From NCBI RefSeq assembly GCF_000281085.1, contig NZ_JH767535.1, forward strand, positions 82,736-146,735: DNA of 64,000 nt. Reading direction: 5' to 3'. Positions 1-8,444 of the stretch are shown in pieces (position 1 is the first letter of the stretch; each line of letters starts with the position of its first letter). Below the pieces are notes generated by a model that saw only the letters and a list, made by a program, of their open reading frames with translations, was not told the DNA's origin and ran no database searches. Position numbers and translations under genes: made by a program. This DNA comes from Catenovulum agarivorans YM01. Its GTDB lineage: Bacteria; Pseudomonadota; Gammaproteobacteria; Enterobacterales; Alteromonadaceae.

Positions 1-87
1 CTAGTTGAGTATACTGATACAAACCAGTTGTTTACTGCTCCTGAAAAGAAAAAGACCGAAGATTATATTACTGGTCGATATGGTTAA
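1..87 (+). CDS. pstB: Phosphate ABC transporter ATP-binding protein PstB, C-terminal end only
   Basis: Only the last 28 codons are present, in frame from base 1, ending with the residues TEDYITGRYG and a TAA stop at 85-87. This tail (LFT.P..K.TEDYITGRYG) is characteristic of PstB, the cytoplasmic ATPase of the high-affinity phosphate transporter PstSCAB. The phoU gene follows after 54 bases, the usual pstB-phoU order, which supports the call. The rest of the gene lies upstream of the window. Confidence 0.9.
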   Translation, partial: LVEYTDTNQLFTAPEKKKTEDYITGRYG

Positions 88-141
88 TTCGTGCCTATAC
101 TTAAACAGCGCATCGGTTAATAGGGGCAATTAGAGGTAACT

Positions 142-855
142 ATGGATTTAAAAATAGATAAACATATATCTGGCCAGTTTAATAAAGAGCTAGAAGAAAT
201 GCTGAGCTATGTTTTAGACATGGGCGGCATAGTTGAGCAACAAATTGCGCAAGCATTGGAAGCCATCAGTCAATTTGATTCAAAGCTTGCACAAAAAATT
301 ATCAAAGAAGATGAAAAAGTTAACGCGTACGAAATGTTAATTGATGAGCAGTGTGCCCGTGTTATTGCTAAGCGCCAGCCTGCTGCGGTTGATTTGCGTA
401 TTATTTTGGCTATTGCGAAAATAATTGCTGATCTTGAACGCATTGGTGACGAAACATGCCGTATGGTGCGCGCTGCACAAGAGCATTTTAATAAAACTGA
501 ACGCCAATTTTTAGTTGACGTTGACCATATGGGTCAACAAGTTTTGCAAATGTTTAAGGCAGTTTTGGATTCGCTAGCGCGGATGGACAGTGATGCTGCT
601 TATGACGTTTACAAAATGGACAAAAAAATTGATAAAGCGTATGAGGGCATTACTCGTCAGTTAATGACCTATATGATGGAAGATCCTCGTTCAATTCCAA
701 AAATAATGGATGTTATGTGGGCAACACGTTCGCTAGAGCGTATTGGTGATAGATGTCAAAACATCAGTGAACATGTCATTTATCTAATTAAAGGTAAAGA
801 TGTTCGCCATACGCCAACCGAAAAAATTGAAGCTATGTTAGCCTCAAAAAAATAA
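142..855 (+). CDS. phoU: Phosphate transport/signalling regulator PhoU
   Basis: The 237-residue product has the length and two-repeat helical-bundle architecture of PhoU. Each repeat carries the metal-binding E/D-rich signature: IADLERIGDETC near residue 100 and TRSLERIGDRCQNISEH near residue 200. PhoU is a peripheral cytoplasmic protein that links PstSCAB to the PhoR sensor kinase and keeps the Pho regulon off when phosphate is plentiful. A GAGG Shine-Dalgarno at 133-136 precedes the ATG. It directly follows pstB, so it is most likely the last gene of the pst operon. A hairpin follows the stop. Confidence 0.96.
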   Translation: MDLKIDKHISGQFNKELEEMLSYVLDMGGIVEQQIAQALEAISQFDSKLAQKIIKEDEKVNAYEMLIDEQCARVIAKRQPAAVDLRIILAIAKIIADLERIGDETCRMVRAAQEHFNKTERQFLVDVDHMGQQVLQMFKAVLDSLARMDSDAAYDVYKMDKKIDKAYEGITRQLMTYMMEDPRSIPKIMDVMWATRSLERIGDRCQNISEHVIYLIKGKDVRHTPTEKIEAMLASKK

Positions 856-861
856 GATTGT

Positions 862-894
862 TTTTAGTGCGAGATCATTGATTTCGCACTAAAA
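862..894 (+). terminator. Hairpin after phoU, probable end of pst operon
   Basis: A 10-11 bp perfect stem (arms 862-872 and 884-894, TTAGTGCGA/TCGCACTAA) encloses an 11-base loop. There is no good T-run after it on the plus strand, so it may act as a weak or Rho-assisted terminator or an RNA 3' end stabiliser. Confidence 0.5.
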
Positions 895-956
895 TTCCCG
901 CCTTAACAGCACATTTATCAATTTTAATATTTCAAATTTACTACAAAAATATTTCA

Positions 957-985
957 GTGAAATAAAACTGTAATAAAACATTCAT
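957..985 (+). promoter_or_regulatory. Pho-box-like repeats upstream of porin
   Basis: CTGTAAT-AAAA-CATTCAT at 968-985 matches the PhoB box consensus (two CTGTCAT-like 7-mers with a 4-base AT spacer) at about 15 of 18 positions. A weaker unit (GTGAAAT) lies 11 bases further upstream at 957, in register. The downstream -10 is not obvious. The location between phoU and the porin fits PhoB control of the porin. Confidence 0.55.
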
Positions 986-1094
986 ACAATATTCGCATCT
1001 TTTAAATGAAGTTTTAATTTTACTTTGAATCAGCTTGATATTTTGCCAGTTAAATCTAGGCTTAAGAGCTGAGATGTTAATACAGGAACATTCC

Positions 1095-2030
1095 ATGAAA
1101 ACACTATCTAAAAGCATTTTAGCGGTATCTGTTTTAGGTTTTTCAGCTGGCACTTTAGCGGCTGATCCACTTACTGTATATGGTAAAGCTAATTTAAGCT
1201 TTCAATATGCTGATGCTGCAGAAACTGCGACTGACTTAAAAAGCAATGCTTCACGTTTTGGGGTAAAAGGTGAAGTTGAATTAGATAATGGATTGACTGC
1301 TATTTACCAAGCGGAATTTGGTGTTGATTTTGCGGATGAATCGAAAGAAAAAAATGTAACTGCACGTAACCAATATGTAGGTTTAAAGGGTGGTTTTGGT
1401 CAAGTAAGATTAGGCCGTATGGATACTGCTTTGAAGTTAGCGCAAGGTAAGGTTGATTTATTCAATGATTACAATGCTGATATCAAAAACTTATTTGAAG
1501 GTGAAAATCGTGAGAGCGATTCAGTCACTTATATTTCGCCTAGCTTTTCTGGTTTCTCGTTCGGCGCAACTTATATTACCCATGAAGAGAATGATCAGAG
1601 TTTTGCTGACAGCGCAGGTGTATCAGCTGCTGTGATGTATGGTGATGCTAAGCTTAAAAAGTCAAAAGTATATGCAGCTATTGCGGTTGACAATGATGTA
1701 GACAACCACGACATCATTCGTGCTGTATACAACCAAAAATTTGGTGCGTTTAAGTTAGGTGCTGTTGTGCAACGTGAAGAGAGCTCAGATGGCACTGGAG
1801 ACGCTGATACAGGCGTTATGGTTAACGGTGCATACTCAGCTGGTAAATTAACTTACAAACTGCAATATCAAACATTAGATGATAAGGCTAATGACCTGCG
1901 TGTTGATACAATTTCAGCGGGTGTTGACTATAAACTAGGTGATGCAACCAAGTTATTTGCTTGGTATACAACTGAAGAGAAAGGTGGTGATACCAATACG
2001 TTAGCAGTTGGTATAGAGCACAAATTCTAA
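1095..2030 (+). CDS. Gram-negative outer membrane porin, probably phosphate-starvation induced
   Basis: The 311-residue precursor starts at the ATG at 1095, after an AGGAACA ribosome site and directly at a signal peptide (MKTLSKSILAVSVL...LAA). Upstream in-frame starts would add a non-signal extension. The mature protein begins DPLTVYGKANLSFQ, has the recurrent alternating strands and GLKGGFGQVRLGRMD loop motif of trimeric general porins, and ends in a C-terminal aromatic residue (HKF) as needed for Bam-mediated insertion. It should form a diffusion channel in the outer membrane. Its position between phoU and a PstS-like gene, and the Pho-box-like repeats upstream, suggest it admits phosphate or phosphate esters. 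Substrate choice is inference. Confidence 0.85.
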   Translation: MKTLSKSILAVSVLGFSAGTLAADPLTVYGKANLSFQYADAAETATDLKSNASRFGVKGEVELDNGLTAIYQAEFGVDFADESKEKNVTARNQYVGLKGGFGQVRLGRMDTALKLAQGKVDLFNDYNADIKNLFEGENRESDSVTYISPSFSGFSFGATYITHEENDQSFADSAGVSAAVMYGDAKLKKSKVYAAIAVDNDVDNHDIIRAVYNQKFGAFKLGAVVQREESSDGTGDADTGVMVNGAYSAGKLTYKLQYQTLDDKANDLRVDTISAGVDYKLGDATKLFAWYTTEEKGGDTNTLAVGIEHKF

Positions 2031-2055
2031 GTTAGACTTTTGTCGGATACGAAGC

Positions 2056-2088
2056 AGCCTCCAAGCCAAATGTTGGGGGCTTTTTTTT
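2056..2088 (+). terminator. Rho-independent terminator after porin
   Basis: Nine-base stem AGCCTCCAA/TTGGGGGCT (one G-T pair) at 2056-2064 and 2073-2081, followed by eight T. It separates the porin from the pstS-like gene, which therefore needs its own promoter. Confidence 0.85.
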
Positions 2089-2120
2089 GCCAAAAATAAA
2101 TTTAATCATAAAAAACAAAA

Positions 2121-2158
2121 ATGTCATCTTTGTAATATTAGTGACATAAATGTGTAAT
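2121..2158 (+). promoter_or_regulatory. Pho-box array upstream of pstS-like gene
   Basis: Three PhoB-type 7-mers in 11-base register are visible: TTGTAAT (2130), GTGACAT (2141) and GTGTAAT (2152), each separated by a four-base A/T-rich spacer. An additional ATGTCAT at 2121 is slightly out of register. The set lies about 80 bases before the start codon, between a terminator and the gene. Confidence 0.7.
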
Positions 2159-2239
2159 AACCTAATCCCAATCGAAGTTAAATAACCATATCAAAAGTGA
2201 ATGGTTAACTAATCAACAAATAAGCTTTTGGAGCTGCAT

Positions 2240-3208
2240 ATGATGTTAAAACGTATCTCTCAGGTAATTGGTTTAGCGGCAGGTGTGTTGTTAAGCGCAA
2301 ATGCAATCGCAATCGATAGTAATTTACCTGAATATCAAAAAACGAGTGGTGTTTCAGGCAAAATCTCTTCAGTTGGCTCTGATACTTTAGCTAACATGAT
2401 GACTTTTTGGGCTGAGGAGTATAAAAGAGTTTACCCTAACGTAACTATTCAAGTTCAAGCGGCGGGTTCTTCAACTGCGCCACCAGCTTTAACTGAAGGT
2501 ACTGCACAATTTGGTCCAATGAGCCGCAAAATGAAGTCAAAAGAAATCGAATCTTTTGAAGAACGTTTTGGTTACAAACCAACTGCGGTACGCGTAGCAA
2601 TTGATGCTTTAGCTGTATTCGTCAACAAAGATAACCCAATTCAAGGTTTATCAATTCAACAAGTTGATGCAATTTTCTCATCTACTTTAAAATGTGGTGC
2701 AGACACTGACGTACAGCGCTGGGGTGACTTAGGTTTAACTGGTGAGTGGGCGCGTAAAGACGTTCAGTTATTTGGTCGTAACTCAGTATCTGGTACTTAT
2801 GGTTACTTTAAAAAAGTTGGTTTGTGTAAAGGCGACTTTAAAAATAACGTAAATGAGCAACCTGGTTCAGCTTCAGTTGTTCAATCTGTATCTTCTTCAT
2901 TAAACGCTATTGGTTATTCGGGTATCGGTTACCGTACTTCTGGTGTTAAAGCTGTACCATTAGCTAAAAGTGGTACTAACTATATTGATGCAACTATGGA
3001 AAACGCGGTAACTGGTAAATATCCACTTGCTCGTTTCTTGTATGTTTACATCAACAAACATCCAAACAAACCATTAGATCCGTTAACTGCTGAATTCTTA
3101 AAAATGGTATTGTCTAAAACTGGTCAATATATTGTAGAAAAAGATGGCTACATTCCAGTTCCTGCTGCAGTAGCAAATAAAGAGTTAGCTAGTTTAGGTT
3201 TGAATTAA
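2240..3208 (+). CDS. PstS-family periplasmic phosphate-binding protein
   Basis: The start is set at the ATG at 2240 because TTGGAG at 2228-2233 is a well-spaced ribosome site and a signal peptide follows at once ([23 protein letters not shown]); 2243 is an equal alternative. The 322-residue product has the type II binding-protein fold signatures of Pst[14 protein letters not shown] near the mature N-terminus, [12 protein letters not shown] and FGPMSRKMK in the ligand cleft, and [13 protein letters not shown] in the second lobe. It would capture phosphate in the periplasm for PstCAB. It is transcribed separately from pstB-phoU, behind its own Pho boxes, rather than heading the pst operon. Whether a second PstS lies upstream cannot be seen. 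Confidence 0.85.
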   Translation: MMLKRISQVIGLAAGVLLSANAIAIDSNLPEYQKTSGVSGKISSVGSDTLANMMTFWAEEYKRVYPNVTIQVQAAGSSTAPPALTEGTAQFGPMSRKMKSKEIESFEERFGYKPTAVRVAIDALAVFVNKDNPIQGLSIQQVDAIFSSTLKCGADTDVQRWGDLGLTGEWARKDVQLFGRNSVSGTYGYFKKVGLCKGDFKNNVNEQPGSASVVQSVSSSLNAIGYSGIGYRTSGVKAVPLAKSGTNYIDATMENAVTGKYPLARFLYVYINKHPNKPLDPLTAEFLKMVLSKTGQYIVEKDGYIPVPAAVANKELASLGLN

Positions 3209-3234
3209 TAGTTTAAGCAATTAAAATCGAACAA

Positions 3235-3267
3235 CAAAAAAGCCGCATTATACATGCGGCTTTTTTA
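3235..3267 (+). terminator. Rho-independent terminator after pstS-like gene
   Basis: Stem AAGCCGCAT/ATGCGGCTT with a five-base loop, an A-run before and a T-run after, so it can work in both directions and may also serve the convergent fur gene. Confidence 0.9.
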
Positions 3268-3400
3268 TATATTTAAAAACTAAAAATCTGCTACAAGTTA
3301 CTAGTCACATCTTAGAGAATATTGGAAATAAGAGACGTAAGATTGCCTGAAGCGTCAGTTAGATAGAGTTGTATATGTTTAGCGGCAGAAAAGTGACAGC

Positions 3401-3829
3401 TTATTCGCTGCCACATTTATCTTCGTCTACACAGTAACCGTATAGGTATAAGCTGTGGTTTGTAAGACGCATACCTTGCTCTTCAGCGATCTTTTCTTGG
3501 CGATCTTCAATCATGTTGTCAATAAACTCAACAACCTTACCACACTTCAAACAAACCAAGTGATCGTGATGTTTTTTCTGGCTTAGTTCAAATACTGACT
3601 TACCACCTTCAAAGTGGTGTCTGTTTACGATACCAGCATCATCAAATTGGTTGAGTACGCGGTACACAGTGGCCAATCCGATTTCTTCACCCATATCTAA
3701 TAACAGTTTATATAAATCTTCTGCACTGATATGCTGGTTTTCTGGCTGTTGTAAAATTTCCAATATTTTTATTCTAGGCAGGGTAACTTTTAAACCAGCC
3801 TTTTTTAACTCTGTGTTTTGATCAGACAT
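3401..3829 (-). CDS. fur: Ferric uptake regulator Fur
   Basis: The 142-residue protein matches Fur in length and order of domains: an N-terminal winged helix (KKAGLKVTLPRIKILEIL, then the recognition-helix region GLATVYRVLNQF) and a C-terminal metal-binding and dimerisation domain with KKHHDHLVCLKCGKVVEF. The CxxC pair and HHDH cluster are the expected zinc and iron ligands. It represses iron-uptake genes in the cytoplasm when Fe(II) is available. It is divergent from the DUF4442 gene. A (T/A)ATGATAAAT-type sequence resembling a partial Fur box overlaps the start codon (3827-3845), consistent with autoregulation but only about 13 of 19 positions agree. No clear Shine-Dalgarno is visible. Confidence 0.95.
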   Translation of the reverse strand: MSDQNTELKKAGLKVTLPRIKILEILQQPENQHISAEDLYKLLLDMGEEIGLATVYRVLNQFDDAGIVNRHHFEGGKSVFELSQKKHHDHLVCLKCGKVVEFIDNMIEDRQEKIAEEQGMRLTNHSLYLYGYCVDEDKCGSE

Positions 3830-3943
3830 AATGATAAATATTTATTAAGTTTGTTTAGATTATATAAGCCAGTGGGTAAAATTAAAGTAAAAATATCACT
3901 GGGCACGAAAAACATCTAACTATAACATTTATTAGCGGAAAAT

Positions 3944-4417
3944 ATGATGCAAAAGTTACTTAAATTTCCCAAGTTAATTCGCCGTGGTATGAATATATGG
4001 CCACCATTTCGATATTCGGGCATCAAAATTATCGAGCTTTCTGCAGACTATCGCAAAACGATTATTGAGTTGAAATTCAAAAAATTCAATTTAAACGCCA
4101 ATCGAACTCAATATGGTGGCAGCGTTTTTAGCATGACAGATCCGGTTTATAGTTTGATGCTAATGGCGAATTTAGGTGATAAGTACCATGTATGGGATAA
4201 ATCAGCGCACATAGACTTTATCTCACCAGGGCAGTCAAGTTTGTATACGACAGCAGAACTATCCCAACAAGTGATTAATGAAATAGTTGAACGCACTAAA
4301 GACGGGAAAAAATATTTTCCTGTATTTATTTTAGAAGTGTTCGACAAACAGGGTAAATTGGTGGCTAGGGTCGAGCGCACCTTATATGTAAGACTTAAAG
4401 CTAAATATCGCCCATAA
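3944..4417 (+). CDS. DUF4442 family hot-dog-fold protein (putative acyl-CoA thioesterase)
   Basis: The 157-residue protein has the DUF4442 pattern: a helical N-terminus (RGMNIWPPFRYSGIKIIEL), then NRTQYGGSVFSMTDPVYSLMLM, which is the central helix region of the hot-dog fold, and a C-terminal sheet with HIDFISPG. Family members resemble PaaI-like thioesterases and are often called YiiD C-terminal-like; no substrate is established. It stands alone between fur and rsmF and ends at its own strong terminator. The start is the first of two adjacent ATG codons. Confidence 0.75.
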   Translation: MMQKLLKFPKLIRRGMNIWPPFRYSGIKIIELSADYRKTIIELKFKKFNLNANRTQYGGSVFSMTDPVYSLMLMANLGDKYHVWDKSAHIDFISPGQSSLYTTAELSQQVINEIVERTKDGKKYFPVFILEVFDKQGKLVARVERTLYVRLKAKYRP

Positions 4418-4444
4418 AAAAGCCCGGACAAACGGCTGTCCGGG
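4416..4444 (-). terminator. Rho-independent terminator for rsmF (minus strand)
   Basis: Perfect eight-base GC-rich stem (CCCGGACA/TGTCCGGG, 4423-4430 and 4437-4444) with a six-base loop. Read on the minus strand it is followed by six U, but on the plus strand there is no T-run. It is therefore oriented to stop rsmF transcripts. Confidence 0.85.
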
Positions 4445-4455
4445 TACAGGGGAAG

Positions 4456-4479
4456 GGCTCAATGGGATTGAGCCTTTTT
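4456..4479 (+). terminator. Rho-independent terminator for the DUF4442 gene
   Basis: Perfect eight-base stem GGCTCAAT/ATTGAGCC with a GGG loop at 4456-4474, then TTTTT. It lies 12 bases beyond the opposite-facing rsmF terminator, so the two convergent genes each have a dedicated stop. Confidence 0.88.
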
Positions 4480-4598
4480 GCGCTAACTAATTAAGTGCAC
4501 ACTGCTGAACACCTAAACTTAGTATTAATAAGTGTAGTTAACTTTGCAGAAAGTGAAGGAACATTTAACTTTAAACAGGATATTTTTATAACCTGTGG

Positions 4599-6062
4599 TT
4601 ATAAAAACTCGCTAAAGTCTAAATTGTCTCTCACCAATTCCCGTGGTAGTTGATTCTTCAGTCTATCTGGTAATTTTTTTGCAAAACCGAGCGCTTGGCC
4701 TTGGTAACAAACTATTACCTCACCTTTTTTAAGCTTGGCAAAATCACCGTCGATATCTTTACCTTGCCAATAAGCCTGGCATTGTTCTGCATTCAGCTCT
4801 TGAGTTTGTTTGTTCGCCAACTGGGCAAAGTTAATTGCTAGGCTATGCTCTAGTTTGAAACCATGTTTAGCCAGTTCTGCTAATTTAACCCCAACGCGAG
4901 CAAATTTTACTTTGCCTTTTAGCGCTTCGAGTTTTGGTGGGAAGTACCAAATTTCTAGCGCTTTTTTTGTTTCACGTTGACTGCAAGCTTCAAGCGGGAA
5001 ATTATCCATCGAAAATTGAGTTGATAAAAACTCGCGTAATTGTTGGCTGTTTTTATTACTCAAAGGTTTAAATGGAAATTGACCTAATTTGGCAAATGGA
5101 TTGTCTAGTTGATGAGCAATACTGGCTGTTTTACGAATACGTGCAACAAAAAAACCTTCTGAGTCGTAAATTTGCGGCCACACATGCAAAAAGCCTTCAG
5201 CAGTTGTACTGTTTTCTGCGCCTTCAAATAAATCAGCCAAACTTTCAAATTCAACTGCGTCGCCATACTGTTCTTTTAACCACAAACAAACTTGCTGGTT
5301 TTCAATTTGGTTTAAAGTGCAGGTTGAATAAATCATCACTCCATTTGGTTTGAGGGCGTGAAATGCAGCATCAATTAAATCGCGCTGCACGCCAGCAATA
5401 TCGTGAACGCTTTGCTCAGTCCAATTTTTCATTGAATCAACATCTTTACGTACAGTGCCTTCACCCGAGCATGGCGCATCTAACAAAATGGCATCAAATT
5501 GCTCTTTTAGGTGAATGAACATACGCCCATCCATGTGGGTGAGTGCTGTGTTGGTTACGGCACAGCGCTGAACATTGGCGGATAATACTTTTATTCGGCT
5601 AGATGAAAACTCATTGGCAACAATCACACCTTGATTATTGAGCAGCGCAGCCATTTGGGTGGTTTTTGAACCAGGCGCAGCTGCAACATCTAAACAGGTT
5701 AAATCGAGTTCATGACCTTGTTTATATAACAAAGCAATGGGCGGCAGCATAGAACTGGCTTCTTGAATATAAAACTCGCCGGTTAAATGTGACAGCGTAT
5801 TACCAAGTTGTATTTGTTGCTCTTGTTCTTCAGGTCTTTGTAACCAAAAACCATCTTTACACCAAGGAATAGACGTTAGTTGCCAACCTTGCTGAGTTGC
5901 TTTTTCAACAAATTCTTCGGTTGAAATTTTTAGTGTATTGACTCGAATGCTCTTGCGCAGCGGTTTGCCACAATAGTCAATAAAATCTTGTAAATTCAGG
6001 TGGCTGGGTAAACATGGGGTAATAAAATTGATAAAGTGGTCGGGTAATAGCGCTTTGTTCAC
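4599..6062 (-). CDS. rsmF: 16S rRNA (cytosine-1407-C5) methyltransferase RsmF
   Basis: The 487-residue length and motif order match RsmF (YebU) of the NOL1/NOP2/Sun family. After an N-terminal RNA-binding region come the SAM-binding motif LDVAAAPGSKTTQMAALL, motif IV LDAPCSGEGTVRKD with its Cys, and motif VI MIYSTCTLNQIENQ with the catalytic Cys. The C-terminal third carries PUA-like segments (for example GEVIVCYQGQALGFAKKLPDRLKN). The enzyme makes m5C1407 in 16S rRNA of the 30S subunit. The gene is monocistronic, is convergent with the DUF4442 gene and is divergent from the SpmAB-like gene. Confidence 0.93.
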   Translation of the reverse strand: MNKALLPDHFINFITPCLPSHLNLQDFIDYCGKPLRKSIRVNTLKISTEEFVEKATQQGWQLTSIPWCKDGFWLQRPEEQEQQIQLGNTLSHLTGEFYIQEASSMLPPIALLYKQGHELDLTCLDVAAAPGSKTTQMAALLNNQGVIVANEFSSSRIKVLSANVQRCAVTNTALTHMDGRMFIHLKEQFDAILLDAPCSGEGTVRKDVDSMKNWTEQSVHDIAGVQRDLIDAAFHALKPNGVMIYSTCTLNQIENQQVCLWLKEQYGDAVEFESLADLFEGAENSTTAEGFLHVWPQIYDSEGFFVARIRKTASIAHQLDNPFAKLGQFPFKPLSNKNSQQLREFLSTQFSMDNFPLEACSQRETKKALEIWYFPPKLEALKGKVKFARVGVKLAELAKHGFKLEHSLAINFAQLANKQTQELNAEQCQAYWQGKDIDGDFAKLKKGEVIVCYQGQALGFAKKLPDRLKNQLPRELVRDNLDFSEFL

Positions 6063-6136
6063 AAGAAGCTTTCGGTTAGTCTGTTGTGGCGTAAATATAG
6101 CGCAAATTGTCTTGTGATCCTAACAAGGAGTGATGT

Positions 6137-7366
6137 TTGTTAAATAGAATTTGGCTAGCGTTTATTTTAAGCGCATTTGTTTATGCCTGCGGGGGCGCGA
6201 TATTTAATCAAGATGCCGATATATTTGGCCGTATGGTTGAAGCTATATTTGATATGGCCAAATTAAGCGTGGATATATCACTTGGTTTAATCGGCTTACT
6301 CGCTTTCTGGTTGGGCTTAAGCAAAATTGCTGAAAAAGCAGGCTTAATAGATAAACTTGCCCATTTTATGTCGCCTGTGTTTCGGGTATTAATGCCAAGC
6401 ATACCTACCAATAGTCCAGCGCAAGGGCATATTTCGATGAACCTAGCAGCCAATATGCTTGGTTTAGATAATGCGGCAACGCCACTTGGTTTAAAAGCCA
6501 TGCAAAGTTTGCAGCAGCACAATACTCAAAAAGATTCTGCAAGTGATGCACAAATTATGTTTTTAGTGCTGAATACTTCTTCGGTCACTATTTTTCCAGT
6601 TACTGTATTTATGTACCGTGCGCAAGCTGGCGCGGCTATGCCAACCGATGTGTTTGTACCTATTTTACTCGCCACACTTGCTTCAACCTTGGCTGGTATT
6701 ATTGCTGTGGCGACAGTGCAAAAATTGCCGTTATTTAAATTAAAGCCGCTAGTAATCTTTGCGAGCTGTTTTGCACTAGCGGCTGCTGCAATCAGCTATA
6801 TGTTAACTTTATCCGCCACTCAGTTAGCTGAAATGTCATCTTTTTGGGCAAATTTCTTGTTGTTGTCTTTTATCTGTTTAGTGTTGGCAGTCGCTGGTTA
6901 TAAAAAGCTCGCTGCGTATGATTATTTTGTCGAGGGTGCTAAAGAAGGCTTTTCCGTTGCAGTGCAAATTATCCCATATTTGGTTGCTATGTTAGTCGCT
7001 ATCGCCGCTGTTCGTGCCAGTGGCATGTTAGACGGTATTTTGTCGGCAGTGCGGTGGCTAGTGCAATTGTTTAATGGCGACAGCCAATTTGTTGAAGCGC
7101 TACCTACAGGTTTATTAAAACCTTTATCTGGTAGTGGAGCTCGTGCCATGATGGTTGAAACTATGAATACTCATGGTGCTGATTCATTCGCTGGTCGTTT
7201 GGCGAGTGTAATGCAAGGCTCTACCGAAACCACCTTTTATGTATTAGCAGTCTATTTTGGCAGCGTTGGCATTAAATACACCCGCCACGCAATAAGCTGT
7301 GGTTTGATTGCTGATATGGCTGGGATCAGCAGTGCAATTTTAGTGTGTTATTGGTTTTTTGCTTAG
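6137..7366 (+). CDS. SpmA-SpmB-type nucleoside-recognition (Gate) domain membrane protein
   Basis: The 409-residue polytopic inner-membrane protein contains two Gate (nucleoside recognition) domains in one chain. The first, around residues 100-125, has the SpmA signature NMLGLDNAATPLGLKAMQSL. The second, around residues 325-375, has the SpmB signature PLSGSGARAMMVE...GSTETTFYVLAVYFGSVG. Firmicutes encode these as two spore-maturation genes; this is the fused form known from proteobacteria. Transport substrate is unknown. The start is TTG at 6137, six bases after a perfect AAGGAG at 6125-6130; the ATG at 6133 is out of frame and hits a stop at once. It begins 74 bases from the divergent rsmF start. 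Confidence 0.8.
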   Translation: MLNRIWLAFILSAFVYACGGAIFNQDADIFGRMVEAIFDMAKLSVDISLGLIGLLAFWLGLSKIAEKAGLIDKLAHFMSPVFRVLMPSIPTNSPAQGHISMNLAANMLGLDNAATPLGLKAMQSLQQHNTQKDSASDAQIMFLVLNTSSVTIFPVTVFMYRAQAGAAMPTDVFVPILLATLASTLAGIIAVATVQKLPLFKLKPLVIFASCFALAAAAISYMLTLSATQLAEMSSFWANFLLLSFICLVLAVAGYKKLAAYDYFVEGAKEGFSVAVQIIPYLVAMLVAIAAVRASGMLDGILSAVRWLVQLFNGDSQFVEALPTGLLKPLSGSGARAMMVETMNTHGADSFAGRLASVMQGSTETTFYVLAVYFGSVGIKYTRHAISCGLIADMAGISSAILVCYWFFA

Positions 7367-7506
7367 CGGTTAGAATTAATTATAAAACCGTGTGATTTAC
7401 AATTGGTAACAAAGTTAAGCTGGGGAATATGGAACTTTGCGTGATTTAATGGGGACTTATGCAAGAATGCTGCGTACTTCGTCTAAAAGTTACGTGGCAT
7501 GGTCGA

Positions 7507-7610
7507 AGGCTTGGGGTAATTATCGCAAAAACGCTGCAAGTACATCCTTGTAAGCTTCGCTTTTTCATCCCTGAAAAAGAGATTTTGCTCTAAATTATCC
7601 CCAATCCATC
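7507..7610 (+). repeat. Dispersed palindromic repeat, copy A
   Basis: This is a member of the repeat family also found at 17.2-17.9, 31.7-31.9 and 35.9 kb. The core runs TATCGCAAAAACGCTG (from 7521), through AAGTACATCCTTGTA and the hairpin CTTTTTCA-TCCC-TGAAAAAG, to TTTTGCTCTAAATTAT. The outer arms are copy-specific and self-complementary (TTGGGGTAATTA left, TAAATTATCCCCAA right). It ends 53 bases before the SIMPL gene. The rest of the 7367-7662 spacer shows no gene. Confidence 0.85.
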
Positions 7611-7662
7611 TCCCAAAATCGGCTTTTGTGTTGCTCGCTTCATTTACAGGATAAATAAATTT

Positions 7663-8382
7663 ATGAATATCGAAACTTATAAAAAACACGCTATTAGCTG
7701 GATCTCAATGCTCGTTTTACCCGCTTTTTTAATAGCTTGTAATGCGCAAAATCATTTATCCACTCAAACTGAGAATTGGGTACGTGTAAATGCCAGCGCC
7801 AGTGTGCCAGCAGTCCCGGATAAACTATCGCTGAAAGTTTATGTAGAAGAAAAAAACAACAGTGTTAGCCAAGCCAAACGCATAGTTGACCTCAATACTG
7901 ACAAAATACTTAAACGCTGGATAAACCTTGGAATAAAAAATAGCCAAGTGAGCAGCTTTGATTTATCAATACAGCCAGTTTACGAATACGATAAAGATAC
8001 ACGCAAGCAAATTCAAGACGGGTTTGTTGTGAGTCGTACCTTATCGGTAGAAATTGAAAATTGGGATACTTTTGATCAACTTATCGACAGCGCTTTGGCA
8101 CTTGGTGCAACACGAGTAGGTAATGTCCAAGCCGATGTTTCCAATCACCAAAACTTATACAATCAAGCGCTCGCTGCAGCAATTGAACAAGCTAGATTTA
8201 AGGCGCAGATTCTTGCAGAAAGCGCTGGTGGCAAACTCGGCCGAGCAATGCAAATTACCGAGCAAGGAGGATATCGCCCCTATGCTGTCGCTGAAATGAA
8301 ATTAATGCGTAGTGATAGCGCGAGCCAACCAGGAACAACGGATGTTAATGCCAGCGTAGAAGTCGTTTTCAGCTTACAGTAA
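7663..8382 (+). CDS. SIMPL domain (DUF541) lipoprotein
   Basis: The 239-residue protein starts with a signal peptide ending in a lipobox (LPAFLIAC), so it is probably a lipoprotein anchored through Cys at about residue 22. The body matches the SIMPL/DUF541 family: VNASASVPAVPDKLSLKVYVEE at the start, the central strand-helix repeats, and the signature ALAAAIEQARFKAQILAESAGGKLG near residues 170-195. Family members (for example YggE-like proteins) are periplasmic or surface proteins linked to stress tolerance without a defined activity. The gene stands alone between a palindromic repeat and a small membrane-protein gene. Confidence 0.8.
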   Translation: MNIETYKKHAISWISMLVLPAFLIACNAQNHLSTQTENWVRVNASASVPAVPDKLSLKVYVEEKNNSVSQAKRIVDLNTDKILKRWINLGIKNSQVSSFDLSIQPVYEYDKDTRKQIQDGFVVSRTLSVEIENWDTFDQLIDSALALGATRVGNVQADVSNHQNLYNQALAAAIEQARFKAQILAESAGGKLGRAMQITEQGGYRPYAVAEMKLMRSDSASQPGTTDVNASVEVVFSLQ

Positions 8383-8444
8383 CCTTGCTGGAATCTAAAC
8401 GATAGACTAATATTTTAATTTCTCGAAACGTATAAGGAAGTACT

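Noticed and set aside
7483..7689. Open frame on the minus strand over repeat copy A, whose product shares a LEQNxFFRDEKAK stretch with a frame at 31616-31831
   Set aside because: The shared peptide is just the translation of the CTTTTTCATCCCTGAAAAAG hairpin side of the repeat. Copies with the other hairpin do not keep the frame, and neither frame has a credible ribosome site. The similarity reflects the DNA repeat and not a protein family.
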